Assembly (NCBI GenBank): GCA_036570545.1
Contig: DATCXZ010000161.1
Coordinates: 1-12,838, forward strand
Direction of reading: 5' to 3'
Length of the DNA stretch: 12,838 bases
DNA from: Pelagibius sp036570545
GTDB taxonomy: Bacteria > Pseudomonadota > Alphaproteobacteria > Kiloniellales > Kiloniellaceae
Below, piece after piece: positions 1 to 6,306 of the stretch (its first letter is position 1; each line of letters starts with the position of its first letter). Below the pieces are notes generated by a model. The model did not search any database. It saw only the letters and a program-made list of their open reading frames with translations, and had not been told where the DNA came from. The translations under genes and the position numbers were made by a program.

Positions 1-586
1 GGTGGTCGGGCAGCAGGCCGGCGCCGGCCGAGGCCTGGCGGCGCGCGACGCGATGCCCGGCGAGATCGCCGACCGACCGCACCTCCGCCGCCAGCTCGTG
101 CCGCAGCAGCAGCCCCTGCTGACGGCGTGCCCATTCGACCAGCACCACCGGCGTCGCGCCCAGCGTCTCGCGCACATGGCCGAGGTTCCAGTCGCCACGC
201 TCCGGCTCGAAGACATGGCAGCCGGCGATGGCCGCCTCGCCGCGCGCCATGCGGGCAAGGCCGTCGAGGCTGCCGTCGAAGTAGGCGGCAAGCCCGGAAC
301 CCGATTCGCGGATCGCCCAGTCGAGCAACGGATCATGGCTGCCGGCGACGATGTTGGCCGGCAGCGCACGACCCGCCGCGCCGACCCCGCCGCGCGCGAG
401 CCAAGCCTCGATCTCGGCGCGCGGGAACAGCAGCTTGCCGGTCACCCGGCGGCAGGGGATGTCGCCGGCAGCGGCGAGGTCGTAGACCTTGCGCTCCTTC
501 ACGCGCAGCAGTGCCGCCACCTCGCGGGTGGTGAGAAAGGAAGGCCCGCCATTCATATCGGTATCGCTCATGCCGGCTTCAGGCAT
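1..586 (-). CDS. HTH (excisionase-type) regulator with PBP-like sensor domain, 3'-truncated by window edge
   Basis: Probable transcriptional regulator; the first 195 codons are visible and the reading frame stays open to base 1, so the C-terminus lies outside the window. Residues about 16-66 form an excisionase/MerR-like winged helix (FLTTREVAALLRVKERKVYD, then a KLLFPRAEIEAWL tail). From about residue 79 the sequence matches the periplasmic-binding-protein-like fold seen in COG1910-type regulators: GSHDPLLDWAIRESGSGLA, GSLDGLARMARGEAAIAGCH, then GDWN. Such proteins are thought to sense a small ligand in the cytoplasm; the ligand here is unknown. I chose the ATG at 586 because GAGGTG lies 5 bases upstream. 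An internal ATG at 571 (MSDTD) has no clear ribosome site. The 586 start overlaps the upstream methyltransferase stop by 8 bases, so the two are probably co-transcribed and translationally coupled. The family call is good; target and ligand are unknown. Confidence 0.85.
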   Translation of the reverse strand, partial: MPEAGMSDTDMNGGPSFLTTREVAALLRVKERKVYDLAAAGDIPCRRVTGKLLFPRAEIEAWLARGGVGAAGRALPANIVAGSHDPLLDWAIRESGSGLAAYFDGSLDGLARMARGEAAIAGCHVFEPERGDWNLGHVRETLGATPVVLVEWARRQQGLLLRHELAAEVRSVGDLAGHRVARRQASAGAGLLPDH

Positions 587-1694
587 GCCACACCTCTTGC
601 GCCACCTCGACGCAGCGCGCGAGCTTTTTCCACTGGTCGTCCTCGGCGAGCTCATTGCCGTGGGCGGTGGAGGAGAAGCCGCACTGGTGGCTGAGGGCGC
701 ACTGCTCCAGCGCCACGTAGCGCGCGGCCTCGTCGATGCGTTGTCGCAGATAGTCCCGGCCTTCCACCGCCGGCCGCTTGGAGCTCATGAGGCCGAGCAC
801 CACGCGCTTACCCTTCGGCATGAAGCGCAGCGGCGCGAAGTCGCCGGAACGCTCGTCGTCGTACTCCAGGAAGAAGCCGTCGATCGCCATCTCGTTGAAC
901 AGGATCTCGGCCACCGGCTCGTAGCCGCCCTCGGCCACCCAGGCGCTCTTGAAGTTGCCGCGGCAGAGGTGCACGCAGACGGTCATGTCCTGCGGGCGCT
1001 CGCGGATCGTCTCGTTCACCAGGCGGCAGTAGAGATGTGTGAGGGCATCCGGGTCGTCACCGCGCGCCTTGGTGCGCTCGCGGATCTTCGGGTCGCAGAG
1101 ATAGGCGAGGTTGGTGTCGTCCATCTGCAGGTAGCGGCAGCCGCGCGTCGCCAGGTCGGCGATCTCGGCGCGATAGGCGGCCGCGAGGTCGGCATAGAAG
1201 TCTTCGAGGTCCGGATAGACCTTCTGCGAGATCGCCTGGCGGCCGCCGCGGAAATGCAGCATGGAGGGCGCGGGAATGCAGACCTTCGGCGTTTTCGCTA
1301 CCACGCCGGCGAGGAAGTCGTAGTCGGGACCCTGGATTGGCCCGGCGTGGCGGACCGGCGCCTCGACGTGCATGGTCGGCGGGCGAAAGCCGACCTCGCT
1401 GCCGTCGTCCCTGCGGAAGGCGGCGGCGAACTCGCCGTAAGTGACGGTGACGCCGTCGAGGCGCTCCAGGAAATCGACATGGAAGAAGGTGCGGCGGAAC
1501 TCGCCGTCGGTGATGCCCTGGAGCCCGATGTCCTCCTGGCGCTTCGCCACCTCGCGGATGCAGTCGTCCTCGACCCGGCGCAGGGTCTCGCCGGCGATCT
1601 CGCCCGCCGCGTGCTTCTCGCGCGCCTCGATGAGGCGCCTGGGCCGCAGAAAGCTGCCGACGTGGTCGGCGCGGAAGGGGCGCTGCACGGACAT
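579..1694 (-). CDS. Stand-alone MetE C-terminal-like (cobalamin-independent methionine synthase II family) methyltransferase, 371 aa
   Basis: Cytoplasmic zinc-dependent methyltransferase related to the catalytic C-terminal half of MetE (COG0620). At 371 aa it has one barrel and lacks the MetE N-terminal domain, like the YxjG/YxjH-type proteins. Landmarks: ADHVGSFLRP at 9-18, GITDGEFRRTFFHVDF at 60-75, and LQMDDTNLAYLCDP at 189-202. The likely zinc ligands, by comparison with MetE, are His242 and Cys244 (VHLCRGNF), Glu277 (FFLEYDD) and Cys338 (HQCGF). All are present, so the enzyme looks active. Homocysteine is the usual methyl acceptor; the methyl donor of single-domain members is often not folyl-triglutamate and cannot be read from sequence. 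AGGAGA lies 8 bases before the ATG. The stop overlaps the start of the HTH/PBP-like regulator. Divergent TRAP genes and downstream aromatic hydroxylases hint at a catabolic demethylation role, which is inference only. Confidence 0.88.
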   Translation of the reverse strand: MSVQRPFRADHVGSFLRPRRLIEAREKHAAGEIAGETLRRVEDDCIREVAKRQEDIGLQGITDGEFRRTFFHVDFLERLDGVTVTYGEFAAAFRRDDGSEVGFRPPTMHVEAPVRHAGPIQGPDYDFLAGVVAKTPKVCIPAPSMLHFRGGRQAISQKVYPDLEDFYADLAAAYRAEIADLATRGCRYLQMDDTNLAYLCDPKIRERTKARGDDPDALTHLYCRLVNETIRERPQDMTVCVHLCRGNFKSAWVAEGGYEPVAEILFNEMAIDGFFLEYDDERSGDFAPLRFMPKGKRVVLGLMSSKRPAVEGRDYLRQRIDEAARYVALEQCALSHQCGFSSTAHGNELAEDDQWKKLARCVEVAQEVWHA

Positions 1695-1732
1695 CCTGAT
1701 GTCTCCTGGTTCTCTCGCCTGCTTGTCGGACT

Positions 1733-1762
1733 CTTATACAACGTCAAGGCGTCGCTTGGAAA
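1733..1762 (-). promoter_or_regulatory. Candidate sigma70-type promoter for the methyltransferase/regulator operon
   Basis: On the minus strand, TTTCCA (bases 1762-1757) and TATAAG (1738-1733) are separated by 18 bases and would give a leader of about 30 nt before the ATG at 1694. The -10 matches 5 of 6 consensus bases and the -35 matches 4 of 6. It sits in the only AT-richer patch of the gap. This is a consensus match by eye, not proof of function. Confidence 0.3.
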
Positions 1763-1906
1763 AGGGTGTCCATTTTCTATTCCTCCGTTGCCCATTCTGA
1801 GGCCGTCATCCCGGCCAAGCGAGCAACGCGAGCGCGAGGGAGAGAGCCATGCGCGGCGAAAAATTCAGCGGCCATGAGCGGGCAAATGCGTTAAAGCAGG
1901 GCGGGC

Positions 1907-1930
1907 GGCGCCGGAAGTGGTCCCGGCGCC
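1907..1930 (+). repeat. Perfect 8-bp inverted repeat (hairpin) in the dctQM leader
   Basis: GGCGCCGG and CCGGCGCC flank an 8-base loop (AAGTGGTC). The stem is all G:C and ends 32 bases before the dctQ start codon, leaving the ribosome-binding region (GGGGGAAAGAGA) free. There is no following T-run, so it is not a canonical terminator. It could be an mRNA structure influencing dctQ translation, an operator, or a chance product of GC richness. Confidence 0.4.
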
Positions 1931-1962
1931 ATCGTGCGTCACCCGGGGGAAAGAGACCAGCC

Positions 1963-2463
1963 ATGCGATCGGACCTCGATAGGATCGTCGAGCGCATCGC
2001 CTTCTGGACGGCGATGGCCGGCGGAGGCGCGCTGATCGTCGCGCTGGTGCTGACCGTCGTCAGTATCGTCGGCCGCGGCCTCATTTCGGCGGGGCTGGGG
2101 CCGATTCCCGGCGACTTCGAGCTGGTCGAGGCCGGCACCGCCTTTGCGGTGCTCGCCTTCATGGGGCTCTGTCAGTACCACCGGGGTCACGTCACCGTGG
2201 ACCTCTTTCTTGCGCGCGCCGGGCGCCGCGCCAACGCGCTGGTCGACGTCCTCGCCAACCTGCTGATGACCGCCGCCGCCGGCGTGCTGACCTGGCGCCT
2301 CTTCCTCGGCATGCTGGACAAGCGGTCCTATGGCGAGACCACCTTCATCCTGCAGTTTCCGGTGTGGTGGAGTTTCGCCGCCGCCCTCCTCGGCGCCGCG
2401 GTGTTCACCCTGGTCTGCGCCTACACGGTGCTGCGCAGCCTGCGGGAAGCAGCGGCCCGATGA
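1963..2463 (+). CDS. dctQ: TRAP transporter small permease subunit (DctQ family), 166 aa
   Basis: Small integral-membrane subunit of a tripartite ATP-independent periplasmic transporter; it pairs with DctM and helps receive substrate from a periplasmic binding protein. Four hydrophobic segments are visible at about residues 13-37, 52-71, 90-117 and 132-157, the usual DctQ layout. The family-typical GHVTVDLF motif lies at 75-82, after the second helix. The length fits the family (about 160-190 aa). I chose the ATG at 1963 (MRSDLDRIVE), which follows a purine-rich GGGGGAAAGAGA; the frame stays open upstream to an ATG at 1849, but that extension is basic and low-complexity. The stop overlaps the dctM start as ATGA. 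No dctP gene is adjacent, which is unusual because dctP normally leads such operons. Confidence 0.9.
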   Translation: MRSDLDRIVERIAFWTAMAGGGALIVALVLTVVSIVGRGLISAGLGPIPGDFELVEAGTAFAVLAFMGLCQYHRGHVTVDLFLARAGRRANALVDVLANLLMTAAAGVLTWRLFLGMLDKRSYGETTFILQFPVWWSFAAALLGAAVFTLVCAYTVLRSLREAAAR

Positions 2464-3782
2464 GCAGCCTCGAGCTCGGCTTCTGGTCGTTCCCGGTCCT
2501 GCTGGCGATGATCTTCCTGCGCGTGCCGATCGGGCTCGCCATGCTGCTGGTCGGCTTCTTCGGCACCTGGCTGGTGACCGGTAGCTGGGTTCCCATCCTG
2601 GCGCAGCTCAAGTCGCTCACCTACGACACCTTCTCCAGCTACTCGCTCTCCATCGTGCCGCTGTTCCTGCTGATGGGACAGTTCGCGACGCGCGGCGGCA
2701 TGTCCCAGTCGCTGTTCAAGGCGGCGGAGACCTGGCTCGGCCATCGCAAGGGCGGCGTCGCCATGGCCGCGGTCGGCGCCTGCGCCGGCTTCGGCGCGAT
2801 CTGCGGCTCGTCGCTGGCGACCGCCGCCACCATGGGCCAGGTGGCCTTGCCGGAGCTGAGGCGCTACGGCTATTCCGGGTCGCTGGCGACCGGCTGCCTC
2901 GCCGCCGGCGGCACCCTCGGCATCCTCATCCCGCCCTCGATCGTGCTGGTGATCTACGCCATCCTCGCCGAGCAGAACATCATCAAGCTGTTCATCGCCG
3001 CCATGGTGCCCGGCATGCTCGCGGCCCTCTGCTACATGCTGACCATTGCCGCCTACGTGCGCCTGAAGCCCGGCTCGGCTGGCCTGCGCGAACGCGCCAG
3101 CTACGCCGAGCGCTTCAACGCGCTGGTCAGCGTCTGGCCGGTGCTGATCATCTTCGCCCTGGTGATCGGCGGCATCTATGTCGGCTGGTTCACCCCGACC
3201 GAGGGCGCGGCGGTCGGCGCCGCCGGCACCGGGGTGGTCGCGCTGCTCAACGGCGGCCTCTCCTGGCGCGGCCTCGGCGAGGCCATCACCGGCACCGCGA
3301 TCTCCACCGGCATGATCTTCTTCATCGTGCTGGGCGCCGCCGTGTTCAACGGCTTTCTCGCCTTCTCCCAACTCCCGCAGGAGGCCGCGCGCATGGTCGT
3401 CAGCCTCGACATCAGTCCCTGGCTGGTGCTGGTCGCCATCCTCGTCTGCTACCTCGTGTTCGGCTGCGTCATGGATTCGCTCTCCATGATCCTGCTCACC
3501 ATCCCGATCTTCTTCCCGGTGGTCTCGGTGCTCGACTTCGGCCTGCCACCGGAGGAACTGGCGCTGTGGTTCGGCGTGCTGGTCCTTATCGCCGTCGAGG
3601 TCGGCCTGATCACGCCGCCGGTCGGCATGAACCTCTTCGTCATCAACTCGATGGCCCCGGACGTGCCGCTGGGCCGCACCTATGTCGGCGCCCTGCCCTT
3701 CGTGGTAAGCGACATCCTTCGCGTCGCCGTGCTGGTCGCCTTCCCGGCCATCACCCTGGGCCTGGTGCGCCTGCTGCACTGA
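2460..3782 (+). CDS. dctM: TRAP transporter large permease subunit (DctM family), 440 aa
   Basis: Large membrane subunit that carries the substrate translocation path and couples uptake to the sodium gradient in characterised TRAP systems. The start ATG at 2460 overlaps the dctQ stop (ATGA), giving MSSLELGFWSFPVLL; an in-frame ATG upstream at 2364 would lie inside dctQ and is rejected. The protein is hydrophobic throughout, with about 11-12 predicted helices. Family signatures: FGAICGSSLATAATMG at 111-126, GGTLGILIPPSIVLVIYAI at 150-168, FTPTEGAAVGA at 244-254 and VGLITPPVGMNLFVI at 381-395. Length is normal and no key segment is missing. A GC hairpin follows the stop by 35 bases and may end the transcript. 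Substrate cannot be deduced from the permease; the dctP gene at 9927-10964 is the only binding-protein candidate in view. Confidence 0.94.
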   Translation: MSSLELGFWSFPVLLAMIFLRVPIGLAMLLVGFFGTWLVTGSWVPILAQLKSLTYDTFSSYSLSIVPLFLLMGQFATRGGMSQSLFKAAETWLGHRKGGVAMAAVGACAGFGAICGSSLATAATMGQVALPELRRYGYSGSLATGCLAAGGTLGILIPPSIVLVIYAILAEQNIIKLFIAAMVPGMLAALCYMLTIAAYVRLKPGSAGLRERASYAERFNALVSVWPVLIIFALVIGGIYVGWFTPTEGAAVGAAGTGVVALLNGGLSWRGLGEAITGTAISTGMIFFIVLGAAVFNGFLAFSQLPQEAARMVVSLDISPWLVLVAILVCYLVFGCVMDSLSMILLTIPIFFPVVSVLDFGLPPEELALWFGVLVLIAVEVGLITPPVGMNLFVINSMAPDVPLGRTYVGALPFVVSDILRVAVLVAFPAITLGLVRLLH

Positions 3783-3813
3783 CACGTGCGGCCATGCCGA
3801 TTCACACACCACT

Positions 3814-3958
3814 GTCGCCCCGGGGCTTGACCCCGGGGCCTATTGCCATCAGCACGTGGCGAGGTCGTACAAGGCGTTCATCCTCGCCGGCCGCGAGCGC
3901 CGAAAGCTGCCGATCGACGAACCGATGAGTCGCCAGGGCATTGGGTCCTGGGGGCGAC
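3814..3958. repeat. 145-bp element with imperfect inverted ends (dispersed-repeat or MITE-like)
   Basis: The left end reads GTCGCCCCGGGGCTTGACCC, followed by CGGGGCCTATTGCC. The right end, read on the opposite strand, is GTCGCCCCCAGGACCCAATGCC. The two ends share GTCGCCCC and a GGxCCxATTGCC-like block, so the element is framed by degenerate inverted repeats. The left end is itself a hairpin. The look is that of the short 'GTCGCCCCGGGCTTGACCCGGGG' intergenic repeats of high-GC alphaproteobacteria. It has no coding capacity of its own, and I saw no target-site duplication. No second copy exists in this window. Confidence 0.5.
3818..3838 (+). terminator. Strong GC hairpin downstream of dctM, possible transcript end or stabiliser
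   Basis: CCCCGGGG, loop CTTGA, CCCCGGGG: an 8-bp all-G:C stem starting 35 bases after the dctM stop. There is no T-run after it, so it is not a canonical intrinsic terminator. It is also part of the repeat-like element, so a terminator or 3'-end stabiliser role would be secondary. Confidence 0.3.
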
Positions 3959-4127
3959 CTAAACTAAACAATTAATCTTTTCGATGACACAACTCTACTC
4001 GCAGTGCTAGGGTAGCAACCCCGGGGAGAGACCGAGCCTGTCCTGAGGTTCTTTGCGTCACTAGTTCCCGTCCCTGAATATCTGATCCGGCCGCTCCCGT
4101 CCCGTTTGTGACTCTTGGGGGTGCGGC

Positions 4128-6290
4128 ATGGTCAAGGTGACCTCTTCTGGAGAGCCGCTAGGTTCCGGCGAGCCACTTGGTTCCGGCGAGCCACTTGCCA
4201 GCGACCCGGCACGGATTGTCGACGTTGCCGACCAATCCGGCATCGTTCTCGATGCGAGCTTTCTGTTCTCGGCGGAATTCACAAGACTGGGGGACGATCT
4301 CCTCCTGCAGGGCGCCGACGGCGCTCAGGTCCTGCTCCGCAACTACTTCGGACAGGTCGCGCCGCCGCCATTGGAAACCGCGGAAGGCGCGGGCCTGGCG
4401 CCGGAAACCGTCGAGGCCCTGGCCGGCCCCGCAATTCCTCCCTGGTTTGCACAGGCTGGCGACTCCCCCTTCGGGGCGCCGGTAGGCGAGATCAGCTTTC
4501 TGAACGGCATTGCCCGCGTGCAGAGAGCCGACGGCACCCGCAGCGATCTCGATGAAGGCGACCCGATATTTCAGGGCGATGTCGTTTCGACCGGGGTCGG
4601 CTCGGACCTCGGCATTCTCTTCGCCGACAACACGGTGTTCTCGCTGTCCGCCAATGCCCGCGTGGTGGTCAACGAATTCGTCTACAACCCGGCCGGCACC
4701 ACCAACGCCATGGGGGTTTCCCTGATTCAGGGGACCTTCGTCTTCGTCACCGGCGAAATCGCGCCCAGCGGCGAGATGGACGTAGCGACGCCCGTCGGAA
4801 CGATCGGGATCCGCGGCACGACGGTCGGCGTGCGGATCGCCACGTTCAGCGGCGCAACGCGGATCGTCAATATCGAGAACCCCGAAACGCAGGAAGTCGG
4901 CAGCTTCACCTTCAGCAACTTCGGCGGATCGGTCCGCTTTACCCAGGCCAACGCCTTCCTCGAAATCCGCAGCGCCGACGTCATCCCCGGCAGCCCCGCG
5001 CTGATCTCCAGCGAGACCCTCAGCGACGTCTTCGGCCGCTCCCTGAATAGCGCGACCGAGATCCAGCGGAGCATCGAGCGGAGCCGGACCGACGACCAAC
5101 CGACGGCACCGGGGAACAGGGATCAGCAGCAAGGCGAGGCCCCGCAAGAACAGACCGACGCTTCCTTTCAGCCGCCTCTCGAAACCGGCGGCGGCGACCA
5201 GCCGTTGGGCGAAGGCAGCGGCTTCGCCGCCGGCTTGACCCTTGCCGGAGCAGACCTGGACGCCGGACTCGTCGCAAGCGGCCTCCTTGCCACCGGCACA
5301 TTGGGGGGCGTGGAGGCCTCGGGCTTCGGACTCCTTGCCCTCGACGACAGCTTTACCTTCCTCCTCGATCGCCCCGTTGAAGGTCCGGAACCGCCCATAC
5401 CGGAACCGCCCATAAACGTGGTCTACCTGATCGACATTTCAGGGTCCATGGACGGGAGCGGCGACGGCACGGCGTCTTCGCCAAGTCGACTGGATCTCGC
5501 CAAGCAGACCGTGCTGGCGCTCAATCAGCAGTTCATCGACGCCGGCGTCGCGGACCGGCTCACCATCAAGGTCATCGCCTTTCGGGCGGACACCGATCTG
5601 TCGGTCATAGAGGCCAACAGCACCGAGCTCGACGGAGCGGACGACGGTGGACTGGAGGCTTTGCTCAACGGCCTCTCCGCCAGTGGCGGCACGCAGTATG
5701 AAGGCCCGCTCCGCGTGGCGGCAGACTGGCTGCGCGAAGATGTGGACCCGGGCGCCGGAATCACCGAGCGCCACGAAGAATCCGTCAACGCAATCTACCT
5801 CTTCAGTGACGGCGACGAGGACTATCTCCCGGATGCCGCGCTCGTCGCCGACCTCTATGACAACGGCAGCGGCATGCCGAACATCTCCAACCTCACCATC
5901 GACGCTTTCGGTTTCGGCGTGCCTGGCGTCGACGATTTTTCCGCGGATCAGTTGGGGAAGGTCGAGACCGGCAGCCTGGGCCATGGCGACGAGGTCACGG
6001 TCATTTCCAATACCGACGACATCGCGGAGGTTTTCTCCTCCACAGCATCCACCGGCGAGCCCATGGCTGCCGAAGCGCTTCCACTCGCCGACCTGCTGGA
6101 CGAGGGCGACCCCGCGCTCACTTCCCTGCAGACCGCCGATGATGGCGCGACAGAGAACTCGGCGGGCTTCGGCTCCACAGCGGATGGGGAAACGGCCGCG
6201 GCCTTCCAGGCGGCTGGCACCTCTTCCGTCATCGTGGAAGGGATAGCGGTCGCGGATCTCAATCCGGAGGAGCTCTCCCCCATCGCTTAG
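4128..6290 (+). CDS. FecR-domain / von Willebrand factor A-domain envelope or secreted protein, 720 aa
   Basis: Probable extracytoplasmic protein; exact role unknown. Layout: three SGEPL repeats (residues 7-23); a segment 28-110 of the kind found at the N-terminus of alphaproteobacterial surface and adhesin proteins; a FecR-like domain at about 119-235 (VGEISFLNGIARVQRADG, GDVVSTG, FADNTVFSLSANARVVV, then TPVGTIGIRGTTVGV); a Gln/Gly-rich linker (about 320-370); a PEPPIPEPPI hinge (425-429 centre); and a VWA domain at about 430-640. The VWA metal site is intact: Asp436, Ser438, Ser440, Thr522 and Asp561. An acidic, Ala/Ser-rich tail (641-720) ends the protein. There is no Sec signal peptide or transmembrane helix; type I secretion would fit this and the acidic C-terminus, but no secretion genes are visible. 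GGGGGTG precedes the ATG. The CHASE2 cyclase begins 16 bases downstream, so both are probably co-expressed. Codon use looks less GC-biased than in dctM. Confidence 0.85.
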   Translation: MVKVTSSGEPLGSGEPLGSGEPLASDPARIVDVADQSGIVLDASFLFSAEFTRLGDDLLLQGADGAQVLLRNYFGQVAPPPLETAEGAGLAPETVEALAGPAIPPWFAQAGDSPFGAPVGEISFLNGIARVQRADGTRSDLDEGDPIFQGDVVSTGVGSDLGILFADNTVFSLSANARVVVNEFVYNPAGTTNAMGVSLIQGTFVFVTGEIAPSGEMDVATPVGTIGIRGTTVGVRIATFSGATRIVNIENPETQEVGSFTFSNFGGSVRFTQANAFLEIRSADVIPGSPALISSETLSDVFGRSLNSATEIQRSIERSRTDDQPTAPGNRDQQQGEAPQEQTDASFQPPLETGGGDQPLGEGSGFAAGLTLAGADLDAGLVASGLLATGTLGGVEASGFGLLALDDSFTFLLDRPVEGPEPPIPEPPINVVYLIDISGSMDGSGDGTASSPSRLDLAKQTVLALNQQFIDAGVADRLTIKVIAFRADTDLSVIEANSTELDGADDGGLEALLNGLSASGGTQYEGPLRVAADWLREDVDPGAGITERHEESVNAIYLFSDGDEDYLPDAALVADLYDNGSGMPNISNLTIDAFGFGVPGVDDFSADQLGKVETGSLGHGDEVTVISNTDDIAEVFSSTASTGEPMAAEALPLADLLDEGDPALTSLQTADDGATENSAGFGSTADGETAAAFQAAGTSSVIVEGIAVADLNPEELSPIA
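4143..4196 (+). repeat. Three 18-bp tandem repeats in the FecR/VWA gene start
   Basis: Two identical copies of GGTTCCGGCGAGCCACTT (4161-4178 and 4179-4196) follow a diverged first copy (4143-4160). Each encodes (G/S)SGEPL. The perfect identity of copies two and three suggests recent duplication or slippage and possible length variation between strains. Confidence 0.85.
5385..5414 (+). repeat. Two 15-bp tandem repeats encoding the PEPPI-PEPPI hinge
   Basis: CCGGAACCGCCCATA occurs twice in a row (5385-5399 and 5400-5414), encoding two PEPPI units immediately before the VWA domain. Proline-rich duplication here is typical of an inter-domain spacer. Confidence 0.85.
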
Positions 6291-6306
6291 GCGTGATATC
6301 GATAGC

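Larger units (their letters stand above)
1695..1962. other. Divergent intergenic region between methyltransferase and dctQM
   Basis: This 268-bp gap separates two divergently transcribed units and should carry promoters for both. The methyltransferase side (about 1700-1790) is the least GC-rich part and contains a candidate minus-strand promoter. The dctQ side (about 1800-1960) starts with GTCATCCCGGCCAAGCGAGC and a GCGAGCGCGAGGGAGAG run, resembling the start of the 'GTCATCCCGGC' dispersed intergenic repeats common in high-GC alphaproteobacteria, but no matching right half is seen. It ends in a perfect hairpin at 1907-1930. A frame open from 1849 reads through into dctQ, but it is arginine-rich and unlike the family N-terminus, so I treat it as non-coding leader. 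Confidence 0.6.
3783..4127. other. 345-bp gene-free region between dctM and the FecR/VWA gene
   Basis: The region splits in two. Bases about 3814-3958 form a GC-rich element with imperfect inverted ends and an internal hairpin (listed separately). Bases 3959-4127 are less GC-rich (for example AAACTAAACAATTAATCTTT at 3961-3980) and presumably contain the promoter of the FecR/VWA-cyclase unit. I could not pick a convincing -35/-10 pair; TTCTTT with TGAATATCT near 4050-4083 is one weak option. No conserved coding frame is apparent in either strand. Confidence 0.6.

Noticed and set aside
2..694. A plus-strand frame at the left edge
   Set aside because: The minus strand in the same place encodes a recognisable HTH plus binding-protein-like regulator with a good ribosome site; the plus-strand product is Arg/Ala/Gly-rich with no motif.
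489..1877. A 462-codon plus-strand frame opposite the methyltransferase
   Set aside because: It is the mirror of a well-supported gene with zinc-ligand motifs on the other strand and shows no recognisable domain.
1849..1962. An N-terminal extension of DctQ from the ATG at 1849
   Set aside because: The added 38 residues are basic and low in complexity, span a hairpin, and are not a family feature; the ATG at 1963 gives a normal DctQ N-terminus.
2421..3812. A 463-codon open frame on the minus strand opposite dctM
   Set aside because: Its product is dominated by His, Asp, Gln, Gly, Glu and Ala with no hydrophobic core or motif, as expected for the antisense of a high-GC membrane-protein gene; dctM has clear family signatures.
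3783..4127. A CRISPR array, tRNA or small RNA gene in the largest gap
   Set aside because: No regularly spaced direct repeats, no cloverleaf and no recognisable RNA motif were seen; the inverted-end element explains the GC-rich half.
4158..5147. A 329-codon minus-strand frame opposite the FecR/VWA gene
   Set aside because: No motif and shadow-like composition; the plus-strand protein has ordered FecR and VWA domains.
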